Source: Leeuwenhoekiella sp. MAR_2009_132
GTDB taxonomy: Bacteria; Bacteroidota; Bacteroidia; Flavobacteriales; Flavobacteriaceae
DNA length: 64,000 nucleotides
Assembly: GCF_000687915.1 (NCBI RefSeq)
Contig: NZ_JHZY01000004.1
Location: 1,932,001-1,996,000, forward strand
Reading direction: 5' to 3'
Shown here: piece by piece, positions 27,764 through 37,339 of the stretch
How positions within the stretch are numbered: position 1 is the stretch's first letter
Layout: the number at the start of each line of letters is the position of its first letter
Notes under the pieces: model-generated
What the model was told of the DNA's origin: nothing
What the model saw: only the letters and a program-made list of their open reading frames with translations
Database searches by the model: none
Program-made: the position numbers and the translations under genes

Positions 27764-29269
27764 ATGATGAGAAATTATATAAAATATATGGCGCTGTCTG
27801 CCGTGTTATTAACAGCGTGTGAGGCAGAGTTAGACAATCCTATCGAAGATGGTGGGGTTTATACAAGTGGTTCTGCAGACTTTTCAAATTTTGTTTCTGT
27901 AGGTAACTCTTTAACATCAGGGTATGCTGATGGAGCATTATATCTTACAGGACAACAAAATAGTTTTCCTAATATTCTTGCAGGTCAGTTTGCATTAGCC
28001 GGAGGTGGTGAATTTAAGCAGCCCCTGGTAAATGACAATCTTGGCGGGTTATTAGCGGGAGGTAATCAAATTACTGAAAATCGTTTTGTATTATCGGTAG
28101 GTGCCAGCGGTAATCCTGGTCCTGTACGCCTAAGCGGATCACCAACTACAGATATCTCAAACGTACTTACAGGACCGTTTAATAATATGGGTGTTCCTGG
28201 AGCTAAAAGCTTTCATTTAGTAGCACCAGGTTATGGTAATATTGCCGGTGTTGCTGCAGGAGCTTCAAACCCTTATTTTGTTCGTTTTGCTTCAAGTGCA
28301 AATGCAACTATTATCGCAGACGCTGCTGCTCAAAGTCCTACTTTCTTTTCGCTATGGATAGGAAATAACGATATACTTAGTTACGCAACCAGTGGTGGAG
28401 TAGGTGTAGATCAAAAAGGAAATTTAGATCCCTCTACTTATGGGGCAAATGATATTACAGATCCTCAGGTATTTGCAAGTGTTTATTCTCAGGAGTTAAA
28501 CGCACTTACTGCAACAGCAACAGGAGGAGTAGTGTTTAATATTCCTGATGTAACTTCTATACCTTATTTTACAACTGTTCCTTATAATGCTATTCCTTTA
28601 GATGCTGCAACGGCAGCTGGAGTTAATCAGGCGTATGCGCAATATAATGGCGGGATGGCACTTTATGCATCAGGAGGAGCTATAACTGCAGCAGAACGTG
28701 ATGCACGAACAATAAACTTTGTTGAAGGTCAAAATGCTGCTGTTATCTTAGACGAGAGTCTTACCAATTTACCAAATCCTGCAGCTCCAGGCACATTTTT
28801 ACCAAAGCTTAGACAGGCAACACCAGATGATCTATTCGTATTAACTGCTTCAAGCATATTAGGTACTCTTGCAAATCAAAATGATCCTAACAGTGTTATA
28901 GGTGTAGGCGCACCTGTAACTGATCAATATGTTCTAACTCCTTCAGAACAAGCATTAATATTTGCGGCACAGGCATCTTATAATACTACAATTGCTGCTC
29001 TAGCTCAGGCTAATGGTTTAGCTTTTGTTGATGCTAAGGCAATTTTAAACCAGTTAGCGACAGGGGGTATTACATTTGATGGAGGGTCTTTAACATCAAC
29101 ATTTGCAACAGGTGGTGCTTTTTCTTTAGATGGTGTACATCCCACTCCTAGAGGTTATGCGTATCTGGCCAACCAGGCGATTCTGGCAATTAATGCAACC
29201 TATGGTTCAACAATTCCTACAGTAAATGTGGGTGATTATAATACAATTTCAGTAAGTCAAAGCAACTAA
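27764..29269 (+). CDS. SGNH/GDSL-like hydrolase lipoprotein
   Basis: 501 residues. Lipobox LLTAC (cleavage before C19). SGNH blocks: FVSVGNSLTSGY (block I, with GNSL in place of GDSL), SLWIGNNDILSY (block III GxND) and SLDGVHPTPRGYAYLAN (block V, DxxH). Predicted surface or periplasmic lipase/esterase. Paired with the FadL porin upstream, which is common in Flavobacteriia. Substrate unknown. Confidence 0.9.
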   Translation: MMRNYIKYMALSAVLLTACEAELDNPIEDGGVYTSGSADFSNFVSVGNSLTSGYADGALYLTGQQNSFPNILAGQFALAGGGEFKQPLVNDNLGGLLAGGNQITENRFVLSVGASGNPGPVRLSGSPTTDISNVLTGPFNNMGVPGAKSFHLVAPGYGNIAGVAAGASNPYFVRFASSANATIIADAAAQSPTFFSLWIGNNDILSYATSGGVGVDQKGNLDPSTYGANDITDPQVFASVYSQELNALTATATGGVVFNIPDVTSIPYFTTVPYNAIPLDAATAAGVNQAYAQYNGGMALYASGGAITAAERDARTINFVEGQNAAVILDESLTNLPNPAAPGTFLPKLRQATPDDLFVLTASSILGTLANQNDPNSVIGVGAPVTDQYVLTPSEQALIFAAQASYNTTIAALAQANGLAFVDAKAILNQLATGGITFDGGSLTSTFATGGAFSLDGVHPTPRGYAYLANQAILAINATYGSTIPTVNVGDYNTISVSQSN

Positions 29270-29299
29270 ACTGTAATTATTTAAAATGCAATTTTGAAG

Positions 29300-29333
29300 A
29301 AATCGCTGCTCTAATGAGCGGCGATTTTTTATT
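29300..29333 (+). terminator. Intrinsic terminator after the GDSL gene
   Basis: A 12-base-pair stem (29300-29311 with 29316-29327, one G-U) with loop TAAT, followed by TTTTTATTTT. Confidence 0.8.
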
Positions 29334-29356
29334 TTAGGGTAAAATATTAAGATATT

Positions 29357-29698
29357 ATGAAAACTCTTGTAAAATTAATTCTAACCGCTCTTGCAGTAAT
29401 TTTTTTAGGGTATTTACTTCCGGGTGCCAGTGTAACTTCATTTATGACTGCGCTAATCGTGGCTGTAGTAATTGCACTATTGCGACTAATAGTTAAACCC
29501 ATTCTCGTGGTTTTGACATTGCCTATAACCGTGTTAACATTTGGTATTTTTTTATTGGTTATCAATGCGGTTATTATACTACTTGCAGATTATTTTGTGA
29601 GCGGTTTTGCAGTAGATGGATTTTGGTGGGCGCTAATTTTCAGCCTTCTTTTGTCGCTCTTTCAATCGTTACTTTTTGCGTTAATTAAAGAAGAATAG
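29357..29698 (+). CDS. Phage-holin family (PF04020-type) membrane protein
   Basis: 113 residues with four hydrophobic helices (about 5-20, 25-45, 53-78, 85-110). GYLLPGASVTSFMTALIVAVVIALLRLIVKPILVVLTLPIT is typical of the four-helix 'phage holin IV' superfamily found as single genes in many bacteria; despite the name there is no phage around it. Function unknown. Confidence 0.88.
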   Translation: MKTLVKLILTALAVIFLGYLLPGASVTSFMTALIVAVVIALLRLIVKPILVVLTLPITVLTFGIFLLVINAVIILLADYFVSGFAVDGFWWALIFSLLLSLFQSLLFALIKEE

Positions 29699-29728
29699 AA
29701 GTCAACTGAACGCCAAAGCCTTAAAACT

Positions 29729-29758
29729 TTGTAAGGATGCAAAAAAGATGTACTTTTG
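29729..29758 (+). promoter_or_regulatory. Promoter of the trigger factor gene
   Basis: TTTG (TTG at 29729-29731) then 19 bases then TACTTTTG at 29751-29758, a full match to TTG-N17-23-TAnnTTTG, 34 bases upstream of the tig ATG. Confidence 0.7.
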
Positions 29759-29792
29759 CACTCCAAATTTTATAGGAAAATTCCACTAGAAG

Positions 29793-31115
29793 ATGAATAT
29801 TACACGAGAGAATATTGATGAGTTAAATGCAGTATTGAAGATAGATATTGCTAAAGAAGACTATAACGAGAAAGTACAAAAGGTACTTAAAGATTACCGT
29901 AAGTCTGCAAACATTCCTGGATTTAGAAAAGGTCACGTACCTATGGGGCTTGTTCAAAAGCAATATGGTAAGGCGATTTTAGTTGATGAAGTAAATAAGC
30001 TTTTACAAGACAGCTTACAGAAATATCTTACAGAGGAGAAGCTTGATGTTTTGGGCAATCCATTACCTAAAGATCAAGGAGATTTAAATTGGGATTCTGA
30101 TGATTATTCATTTGAATTTGAGTTGGGTTTAGCTCCTAAGTTTGAAGTTGATCTTAAGCCAAAAAAGGCTATTAAAAATTATACAATTGTTGTTGATGAG
30201 GCAATGGTTGATAATCAGATAAAAACGATTCAGAAGCAATTCGGAAAACTTACCAGTAAGCAGGAAGTAGCTGCTACAGATGAGGTTTCAGGTAGTTTTG
30301 TAAACGAAGAAGAAGGTTTTGATAAGAAAACCACTTTTGAAGTAGAAAAACTAAAGGGTAAAGCTAATACTTCAGCTTTTGTAGGAGCAAAAGTAGATGA
30401 TGTCGTTACCGTTTCTACTAAGGGTCTATTTAAAGAAGCAGGTGATTACAGAACATTCTTAGGTTTATCTGAAGAAGAGGCTACAGAGAAAAACCTTGAA
30501 GTTTCTTTTAAGATTGAAGAAATCAATCACAGAGAAGCTGCAGACTTAGATCAGGAGCTTTTTGATAAATTATACGGTCCTGGTGTAATTAACAGCGTAA
30601 CCGAATTAAAAGATAAAATTAAAGAAGAAGGAGAAGGTCAATTTAAACAACAGAGCGATCAGCAATTGCTTAATGATGTTACCGAAGCTTTAATTGAAAA
30701 TACAAAATTTGATCTTCCGGCAGAATTTCTAAAAAAATGGATTCAGCGCAGTGGAGAGAAAGAACTTACTGCTGAGCAAGCTGAAGAAGAATATGCACGT
30801 TCTGAAAAGGGATTGCGTTACCAGCTTATAGAAGGCAAAGTTATTTCAGAAAACAAATTGCAAATCACCTTCGAAGAGATCAAAGCGTATGCTAAAGAAA
30901 TGATCAAAGCCCAGATGGCTCAGTTTGGTCAAAATGATCCGGCAGATGAAGAGTTAGAAGGTATTGCGGCACGTATTTTAAGTAATCAGGATGAGGTTAA
31001 GCGTCTTTCTGAGCAGCTTATGAATAAGAAATTGCTTGATTTCTTCAAAGAAAATGTGAAGCTAGAAGAGAAGGAAGTGACCTTTGACGCATTTGTGAAA
31101 GAAGTTTACAACTAG
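29793..31115 (+). CDS. tig: Trigger factor
   Basis: Ribosome-bound chaperone at the nascent-chain exit. 440 residues: ribosome-binding domain with NIPGFRKGHVPMGL (about 39-52), a shortened and divergent FKBP-type domain (about 150-240), and helical arms to the C-terminus. Cytoplasmic. Followed by clpP and clpX, the common bacterial order tig-clpP-clpX, each with its own gap. Confidence 0.94.
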   Translation: MNITRENIDELNAVLKIDIAKEDYNEKVQKVLKDYRKSANIPGFRKGHVPMGLVQKQYGKAILVDEVNKLLQDSLQKYLTEEKLDVLGNPLPKDQGDLNWDSDDYSFEFELGLAPKFEVDLKPKKAIKNYTIVVDEAMVDNQIKTIQKQFGKLTSKQEVAATDEVSGSFVNEEEGFDKKTTFEVEKLKGKANTSAFVGAKVDDVVTVSTKGLFKEAGDYRTFLGLSEEEATEKNLEVSFKIEEINHREAADLDQELFDKLYGPGVINSVTELKDKIKEEGEGQFKQQSDQQLLNDVTEALIENTKFDLPAEFLKKWIQRSGEKELTAEQAEEEYARSEKGLRYQLIEGKVISENKLQITFEEIKAYAKEMIKAQMAQFGQNDPADEELEGIAARILSNQDEVKRLSEQLMNKKLLDFFKENVKLEEKEVTFDAFVKEVYN

Positions 31116-31144
31116 TAATTCTCTGATATAAATAGTATATTTAG

Positions 31145-31178
31145 GCGTTTTAACTGTAAGGTTAAGACGCTTTTTTTT
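31145..31178 (+). terminator. Terminator after tig
   Basis: GCGTTTTAAC (31145-31154) pairs with GTTAAGACGC (31161-31170) with one G-U pair, loop TGTAAG, then eight T. Confidence 0.78.
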
Positions 31179-31266
31179 ACTAAGGATATAAAGGTGTTAC
31201 TCGCACCTTTTTTAATGAAATTTAATTTTAGGATTATAGTGAACCTAGAACTTTGAAAAGATAACT

Positions 31267-31941
31267 ATGAATTACTCAGAAGAATTTAAAAAATACGCAG
31301 TTAAGGATCAGGGTATAAACAGCATGTATTATGATAAAATCATGAGCAGCATGTATCCTGTGGGGCTTACCCCAAATATTATAGAAGAGCGCCAGATGAA
31401 TGCGGTTGCTATGGATGTGTTTTCACGTCTAATGATGGATCGTATTATATTTTTAGGTACAGGTATTAACGACCAGGTGGCAAACATTGTACAGGCACAA
31501 TTATTATTCTTAGAGAGTACAGACGCTTCAAAAGATATTCAAATCTATATAAACTCACCGGGAGGTAGTGTTTATGCAGGACTTGGTATTTATGATACGA
31601 TGCAATTTATAAAACCAGATGTAGCGACAATTTGTACAGGAATGGCAGCCTCTATGGGAGCTGTTTTACTGTGTGCAGGCGCAAAAGGTAAACGTAGTGG
31701 ATTAACCCACTCACGAGTTATGATTCACCAGCCTATGGGTGGGGCACAGGGTCAGGCCAGTGATATAGAAATCACAGCAAAAGAAATACTAACCCTTAAG
31801 AAAGAGTTATACAATATTATAGCTAAGCACTCAGGGCAGTCTTACGAAAAAGTCTATGAAGATAGCGATCGTGACTACTGGATGAAAGCAGATAAAGCAC
31901 TTGAATACGGAATGATTGATGAGATTCTTGCAAGAGAATAA
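31267..31941 (+). CDS. clpP: ATP-dependent Clp protease proteolytic subunit
   Basis: Serine peptidase of the ClpXP protease. 224 residues. Catalytic S129 in [11 protein letters not shown] and H154 in MIHQPMGG; oxyanion motif [11 protein letters not shown] (about 95-105). An N-terminal extension of roughly 25 residues beyond E. coli mature ClpP suggests a propeptide. 74 bases before clpX. Confidence 0.96.
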   Translation: MNYSEEFKKYAVKDQGINSMYYDKIMSSMYPVGLTPNIIEERQMNAVAMDVFSRLMMDRIIFLGTGINDQVANIVQAQLLFLESTDASKDIQIYINSPGGSVYAGLGIYDTMQFIKPDVATICTGMAASMGAVLLCAGAKGKRSGLTHSRVMIHQPMGGAQGQASDIEITAKEILTLKKELYNIIAKHSGQSYEKVYEDSDRDYWMKADKALEYGMIDEILARE

Positions 31942-32015
31942 CATTAGTTTAGTACTAGTTGAAGTGAATTAATACTGGTTTTTAAATACTTATTTAAAAA
32001 TCGAATTGAAGAATT

Positions 32016-33248
32016 ATGGCGAAAGAAGAATTAGAATGTTCCTTTTGCGGCAGGAAAAAGCCGGAAACAAGTTTGCTTATTGCAGGACTTGATGCGCATA
32101 TTTGCGATAGATGTATAGAACAGGCTCACGGAATCGTTCTGGAAGAAGCAAAAGACACTAATAAAAAAGGATTAAACAGCGATCTTACATTAAAGAAACC
32201 TAAAGAAATTAAAGAGTTTCTTGATGAGTATATCATAGGTCAGGACTTTACAAAAAAGGTGATGGCTGTTGCGGTTTACAATCATTATAAGCGGCTGCTG
32301 CAACCAGATTCTGATGATGATATTGAGATACAGAAGAGTAATATTGTTATGGTAGGTCAGACCGGTACCGGTAAGACGTTAATGGCTAAGACCATTGCAA
32401 GAATGCTCAATGTACCTTTAGCTATTGTTGATGCAACAGTATTAACTGAAGCAGGTTATGTAGGTGAAGACGTAGAAAGTATTTTAACACGACTATTACA
32501 GGCAGCAGATTATAATTTAGAAAAAGCAGAACGTGGTATCGTATTTATTGATGAGATTGATAAAATCGCTCGTAAGGGAGATAATCCTTCAATCACACGT
32601 GATGTAAGTGGTGAGGGTGTGCAACAGGCGCTTTTGAAACTTCTGGAAGGTACCGTGGTAAATGTGCCGCCAAAAGGGGGGCGTAAGCATCCAGATCAAA
32701 AATTTATAGAGGTTAATACAGAGCATATTTTGTTTATTGCAGGTGGAGCCTTTGATGGTATAGACCGTGTAATTAGTAAGCGTCTTAATATGCAGGCTGT
32801 AGGTTTCAGCGCAAGTAAGAGCGACGATGTAATAGAGCGTGATAATCTACTTAAATATATTATACCTAAAGATCTTAAAGACTTTGGTCTAATACCTGAA
32901 ATTATAGGAAGGTTACCTGTATTAACACATATGGATCCTCTTGATGCTGCAACGCTTAGAGCAATTCTTACAGAGCCTAAAAATGCAATTATCAAGCAAT
33001 ATGAAAAGTTATTTCATATGGATGATATTGAATTTGAAATTACAACAGATGCCCTTAATTATATTGTTGAGAAGGCAATTGAGTACAAATTAGGTGCTCG
33101 GGGATTACGCTCTTTATGTGAAGCTATATTTACAGATGCGATGTTTGATCTGCCAAGTTCAGATATATCTTCTTTTAAAGTAGATAAAGAATATGCGGAA
33201 TTTAAATTGGAAAAGTCTACGATAAAAAAACTGAAAGCAGTTTCTTAA
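32016..33248 (+). CDS. clpX: ATP-dependent Clp protease ATP-binding subunit ClpX
   Basis: AAA+ unfoldase delivering substrates to ClpP. 410 residues. Zinc finger with C8, C11, C30 and C33; Walker A GQTGTGKT (about 112-119), Walker B VFIDEIDK, pore loop GYVGEDVE, sensor-2 LGARGLR (about 365). ClpP-binding IGF-type loop lies near the Ile-rich stretch in the C-terminal part of the AAA large domain. Normal length. Ends with a strong terminator. Confidence 0.96.
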   Translation: MAKEELECSFCGRKKPETSLLIAGLDAHICDRCIEQAHGIVLEEAKDTNKKGLNSDLTLKKPKEIKEFLDEYIIGQDFTKKVMAVAVYNHYKRLLQPDSDDDIEIQKSNIVMVGQTGTGKTLMAKTIARMLNVPLAIVDATVLTEAGYVGEDVESILTRLLQAADYNLEKAERGIVFIDEIDKIARKGDNPSITRDVSGEGVQQALLKLLEGTVVNVPPKGGRKHPDQKFIEVNTEHILFIAGGAFDGIDRVISKRLNMQAVGFSASKSDDVIERDNLLKYIIPKDLKDFGLIPEIIGRLPVLTHMDPLDAATLRAILTEPKNAIIKQYEKLFHMDDIEFEITTDALNYIVEKAIEYKLGARGLRSLCEAIFTDAMFDLPSSDISSFKVDKEYAEFKLEKSTIKKLKAVS

Positions 33249-33263
33249 TTTTAGATTATAAAT

Positions 33264-33299
33264 AAAAAAGGGCTGTTACTCGAGTAACAGCCCTTTTTT
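33264..33299. terminator. Bidirectional terminator (perfect 36-base palindrome)
   Basis: Palindrome with 18-base arms centred at ACTCGAGT, core GGGCTGTTACTCGAGTAACAG with A-runs on the left and T-runs on the right. It serves clpX (+) and the convergent PD40 gene (-). Confidence 0.88.
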
Positions 33300-33314
33300 T
33301 ATGTGTTCTATTTA

Positions 33315-34316
33315 TTACGGCTTCACCGAAAAACTATAAATATTTGGGTTTTTGCTCAATGCATTCTTGTTAGAGCTAAAATACCCTGTAGTTTCTGAGG
33401 TGGTAATAAAGCCAAATTCATCAAAAGTGCTATTTATACTAGAGCCTAGATTTTTTGCTCTGCTATAGTTTCCAGAGCTTACATAACATTGAAACAAATC
33501 AAAACCTCCATAACTTTCTTTTCGGTTTGAGGCAAAATAGAGCTTGGTGTTGTTGACGTTTAATGTTGGGTAGTTTTCATCATGTTCACTATTAATAAAA
33601 GCTCCTAGATTTTCAGGTTTACCTACTATTCCATTTTTAAAAACTGTCACAGCATAGATATCATACCCACCATAACCACCCGGCATATTACTCGCGAAAT
33701 ATAGTTTTTTACCATCTGCACTTAACCAGGGATTTTCAATAGAGTATTTGCTATCTGCAAGAACAATTAATTTTTCATTTTGCCAGGATTTGGCAAATTT
33801 ATTTGATCGTTCTGCAGTGTAGATTTGATAACTATTTGGTCGTTCGGGCGAAGTTTTTGTGAAAAAGACGCGGGTTTCATCTTTTGAAAAGGTGATTCCC
33901 CCGTGATTATCTGTTCCCATAAATGCATCTTTTAAAATATGCGGTTGTGACCAGTTATTATCATTTTTTGTAAATCCTATTAGCTTAAAATCACTTTGAT
34001 CTAGTATGGTGGTGGCGCCGCTTCTGGCTGATCCTATTTTGCGTTTTGACACTACAATAAGTTCATTTTGAAAAATACAACTGGCGTACTCAAAGGCAGC
34101 GGTGTTTAAGGTAAGCTCCTCGGTTTCAAAAGCAATATCGGCTTCAGCGGTATGGTTTATTTCGGGAGATGGGTTTGGTAGAATTGTATAAGCCAGATCG
34201 CCTTTTTTAGACTTACTTTGGCCCAGCAGTAACAAAGAGTGTAATGTTACTGCTAGCGTCAAAGTTGCTATCTTCTTTAAGTAAGCGTGATGTGAGTTAT
34301 GATTTGTTAGGTTCAA
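33315..34316 (-). CDS. PD40/WD40-like beta-propeller protein, secreted
   Basis: 333 residues. The start is a TTG at 34316 since there is no in-frame ATG; a hydrophobic segment (about 17-33) is a signal peptide or anchor. PD40 repeats are visible: GGITFSKDETRVFFTK, NPWLSADGKKLYFASNMPGGYGGYDIY and YPTLNVNNTKLYFASNRKESYGGFDLF. These TolB-like repeats occur in OmpA-linked proteins of the type IX secretion and gliding systems; here no OmpA domain follows. Function unknown. Confidence 0.85.
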   Translation of the reverse strand: MNLTNHNSHHAYLKKIATLTLAVTLHSLLLLGQSKSKKGDLAYTILPNPSPEINHTAEADIAFETEELTLNTAAFEYASCIFQNELIVVSKRKIGSARSGATTILDQSDFKLIGFTKNDNNWSQPHILKDAFMGTDNHGGITFSKDETRVFFTKTSPERPNSYQIYTAERSNKFAKSWQNEKLIVLADSKYSIENPWLSADGKKLYFASNMPGGYGGYDIYAVTVFKNGIVGKPENLGAFINSEHDENYPTLNVNNTKLYFASNRKESYGGFDLFQCYVSSGNYSRAKNLGSSINSTFDEFGFITTSETTGYFSSNKNALSKNPNIYSFSVKP

Positions 34317-34394
34317 GTTAGGAGAAGTTTAGAACGTAAAATAATATTTTGGCTAAAGTGTTTTAATATTCGTTAAAAGTAATGGCCTATTAAC

Positions 34395-35924
34395 TTAATG
34401 ATGATAGGAGGAAGTGTTTAGCGTTAAGAGTTCGTCAACAAACTCTCTGGTGTTGCTTAACCGGGGTATTTTATGTTGACCTCCTAATTTATTTTTAGAC
34501 TTAAGCCAATCGTAAAAAAGATTTGTACGAGCATAATGTATAGTGGGTGGATTAAGAGTCATGTTGTTTTTGCGTTTTGCCTCATAATCACTATTAATTT
34601 CCTGAAGAGCGACGTCAAAAATGCGGTTAAATTGATCCTTATCTTTTGGTTCAACTTTAAATTCTATAAACCACTCGTGAGCTCCTTTTTCTTTATCAAT
34701 CATAAATATTGGGGCTGCGGTATAATCTATAATTTCAGATTGTGTTAATGCGGTTGCTTTCTTCAAAGCCATTTCTGCGTTCTCAATGATTAACTCTTCT
34801 CCAAACGCATTAATATGATGTTTAGTGCGCCCACTCACGCGTATTCTATAGGGGTTAACCGAAGTAAAACGTACCGTATCGCCCACTTTATAACGCCATA
34901 AACCCGAATTTGTAGTAATAACAATCGCATAGTTTTTACCTACTTCAACTTCAGAAAGCGGTATGATTTTTTCACCTGCCAGACCGTATTGATTCATAGG
35001 TATAAACTCGTAGAAAATACCGTAGTCAAGCATAAGCAGTAAATCATTAGAATCATTTTGATCCTGAAGCGCAAAAAATCCTTCCGAAGCATTATAAATC
35101 TCGTAATATTTAAAATTAGGATTGGGAAAGAGCTTGTGATACTGTTGTCTATAGGGTTCAAAACTTACCCCACCATGAAAATAAACTTCCAGGTCTGGCC
35201 AAATTTCCATCAGCTGATTTTTACCTGTAGTTTCTAAAATATTATTTAGCAATACCAGCATCCAGGAGGGTACACCTGCGAGGCTGGTTACTTTTTCTTC
35301 AATAGTTTCTTGTACGATGGCTTGCATCTTTACTTCCCAGTCACTCATTAAAGAAACTTCATTGCCGGGAGTACTGCTAAATTCTGCCCAGAAGGGCATA
35401 TTGTCTATAAGTATTGCAGAAAGGTCGCCATATGACGTGCCGTTGCTCTCATATAGGCGTTTGCTGCCTCCTAATCGTAAACTTTTCCCTGTAAATAATT
35501 TTGAATCGGGATTGTTGTTGAGGTATACACACAACAAATCTTTACTGGCAGCATAATGGCAGTCCTCAAGAGACTCTGGGCTTACCGGGATGTACTTACT
35601 TTTTGCGTTTGTAGTACCGCTACTTTGTGCAAATAACTTAACAGGCGAGGGCCAGAAAATATTATTTTCACCTTTGCGACCGCGTTCTATAAGCTCCTGA
35701 ACTCCTTCATAATTACGCACAGGTACCTGCTCTGCAAAATCTGCATACGAGCGTATATCTTTAAAGCCATATTGTTTTCCTATTTCGGTGTTCCGGGCTT
35801 TTTGAATCAATTTATGTAATAGTTCAAGCTGAACATCGTGAGGATATTTGAGAAACAATTCCATCTGGTGGATGCGTTTTTTGAGAAACCAGCTGGCGAT
35901 AGAATTGACTAAAGGTATGGGCAT
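34395..35924 (-). CDS. GH3 auxin-responsive promoter family protein (acyl-adenylate/amide synthetase)
   Basis: 509 residues of the ANL adenylating superfamily. ATP-binding motif QSSGTTNAKSKYIPVS (residues 100-115, S101-T105), acid-binding/hinge YYEIYNASEGFFALQ (about 275), and RYKVGDTVRFTSVNPYRIRVSGRTKHHINAFGEELI near 360-395. Plant GH3 enzymes couple amino acids to jasmonate or auxin; the bacterial ones occur widely in Bacteroidota and their substrates are unknown. Cytoplasmic. Divergent from DUF2797. Confidence 0.9.
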   Translation of the reverse strand: MPIPLVNSIASWFLKKRIHQMELFLKYPHDVQLELLHKLIQKARNTEIGKQYGFKDIRSYADFAEQVPVRNYEGVQELIERGRKGENNIFWPSPVKLFAQSSGTTNAKSKYIPVSPESLEDCHYAASKDLLCVYLNNNPDSKLFTGKSLRLGGSKRLYESNGTSYGDLSAILIDNMPFWAEFSSTPGNEVSLMSDWEVKMQAIVQETIEEKVTSLAGVPSWMLVLLNNILETTGKNQLMEIWPDLEVYFHGGVSFEPYRQQYHKLFPNPNFKYYEIYNASEGFFALQDQNDSNDLLLMLDYGIFYEFIPMNQYGLAGEKIIPLSEVEVGKNYAIVITTNSGLWRYKVGDTVRFTSVNPYRIRVSGRTKHHINAFGEELIIENAEMALKKATALTQSEIIDYTAAPIFMIDKEKGAHEWFIEFKVEPKDKDQFNRIFDVALQEINSDYEAKRKNNMTLNPPTIHYARTNLFYDWLKSKNKLGGQHKIPRLSNTREFVDELLTLNTSSYHH

Positions 35925-36022
35925 TTGTTAGTATATTTGAGCACTCATTCTTTGTAATTAGCGAAAAGCGCGACTAAAATTAAGTTTTTTTTAACTCAAA
36001 CAAATCAAGTAAGATTATTTTT

Positions 36023-36820
36023 ATGCAATATCAAGGAGTCCTCACAAAAATGCAAACCGAACTTGATAAACCTATTCAATATTATTTAGTTTTTGAAGAT
36101 GATTTTATTCATGTAAATCAGCTCTTAGACAAGGAAATACGTATAGAATTTTTAAAGTATCAATGTTTGGCATGTGGGAAAAATAAAAAGATTTATCGAC
36201 AGGGATATTGCTATGATGATTTTTATAAAGTACCTCAGGCTGCAGACTGGATAATGCGCCCAGAATTGAGCAAAGCACATCTAGATGAAGAAGATCGTGA
36301 TCTTGATTACGAGAAAAAAGTGCAATTGCAACCCCATATTGTTTACCTCGCAAACTCAAGCAATATCAAAGTAGGGGTAACCCGTAAATCGCAGGTGCCT
36401 ACCCGATGGATTGATCAGGGAGCACACGAAGCAATTGAAATCGTAGAAGTGCCTAACCGCTATCTTGCCGGCATTACTGAAGTTGCCTTAAAGGAGTATA
36501 TCGCAGATAAAACCAACTGGCGTAAAATGCTAAAGAATGAGATTGAAGATGAAGATCTTGTCGCTAAGCGTAATAGTTTAAAACAATATATACCTTCAGA
36601 AGCGCTAGAGTATTATCTAGAGAACAATCAAGAGACGCATATAGAATTTCCGGTATTGCAATACCCTACAAAACTTAAAAGTCTCAACCTCGAGAAAACT
36701 TCAGAGTATCAAGGGAAACTCAAGGGTATTAAAGGGCAATACTTACTATTTGAAGACGGTACTGTTTTTAATGTGCGCAATTCAGAAGGTTATGTGGTAA
36801 GTATTTCTGTTTCCGCATAA
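36023..36820 (+). CDS. DUF2797 family protein
   Basis: 265 residues. Putative zinc-binding cluster CLACGKNKKIYRQGYCYDDF (about 53-72, two Cys plus a third) and a GIY-YIG-like central part VYLANSSNIKVGVTRKSQVPTRWIDQG (about 110-140), which resembles nuclease-family folds though no activity is known. Monocistronic, ATG start. Confidence 0.85.
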   Translation: MQYQGVLTKMQTELDKPIQYYLVFEDDFIHVNQLLDKEIRIEFLKYQCLACGKNKKIYRQGYCYDDFYKVPQAADWIMRPELSKAHLDEEDRDLDYEKKVQLQPHIVYLANSSNIKVGVTRKSQVPTRWIDQGAHEAIEIVEVPNRYLAGITEVALKEYIADKTNWRKMLKNEIEDEDLVAKRNSLKQYIPSEALEYYLENNQETHIEFPVLQYPTKLKSLNLEKTSEYQGKLKGIKGQYLLFEDGTVFNVRNSEGYVVSISVSA

Positions 36821-36893
36821 AATAAATTTAATACGCTCTTTTAACAGATCTAAGCTGATATTAAATCGGCTTGGATAAACTTTTTTTAAATAT

Positions 36894-36937
36894 ATATAAC
36901 TAATTTGTTAGTTTAACTAAATAATTAGTTATATTTG
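36894..36937 (+). promoter_or_regulatory. Double BlaI-type operator overlapping a promoter
   Basis: Two dyads AACTAA-N4-TTAGTT occur at 36898-36913 and 36915-36930 with one base between them. The outer arms extend to a perfect 11-base inverted repeat ATATAACTAAT/ATTAGTTATAT (36894-36904 and 36924-36934). The promoter TTG (36905-36907), 22-base spacer and TATATTTG (36930-36937) is overlaid by the dyads. Consistent with autorepression by the BlaI-like product of the next gene. Confidence 0.7.
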
Positions 36938-36977
36938 AAGTGTTCAACAACTACTAATCCCTAATTAGATACTTATT

Positions 36978-37337
36978 ATGAAACAATTAACCAAGGCAGA
37001 AGAAGAAGTAATGCAGATCCTTTGGGATCTTAAAGAAAGTAACGTTGCAGCAATAATTGATGAAATGCCAGAGCCTAAGCCGGCATATAATACAGTTTCT
37101 ACCATTGTACGCATTCTAGAAACTAAAGAGTTTGTAGGATTTAAAAAGCAGGGTAGAGGTCATATTTATTTTCCGCTGGTAGCCAAATCTGAGTACAGTA
37201 GTGCTTCGATGTCAAAAATGGTAAACGATTATTTTAACGGAAGCTTTAAAAGCATGGTTTCGTTTTTCGTCAAGAAAAAAGAAATGAGTGCAGGTGAACT
37301 CGAAGCTATTTTAAAGGAAATTAATAAAGACGACTAA
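36978..37337 (+). CDS. BlaI/MecI/CopY family transcriptional repressor
   Basis: 119 residues, a winged-helix DNA-binding domain (about 1-75: LTKAEEEVMQILWDLKESNVAAIIDEM, PAYNTVSTIVRILETKEFVGFKKQGRGHIYFPLV) and a dimerisation tail to 119. BlaI-type repressors are cleaved or released when the partner M56 receptor is activated. Two bases before the M56 gene. A matching double operator lies upstream. Confidence 0.93.
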   Translation: MKQLTKAEEEVMQILWDLKESNVAAIIDEMPEPKPAYNTVSTIVRILETKEFVGFKKQGRGHIYFPLVAKSEYSSASMSKMVNDYFNGSFKSMVSFFVKKKEMSAGELEAILKEINKDD

Positions 37338-37339
37338 TT

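Noticed and set aside
29357..29698. Prophage suggested by the holin-like protein
   Set aside because: No lysozyme, integrase or structural phage genes nearby; this family is chromosomal in many bacteria.
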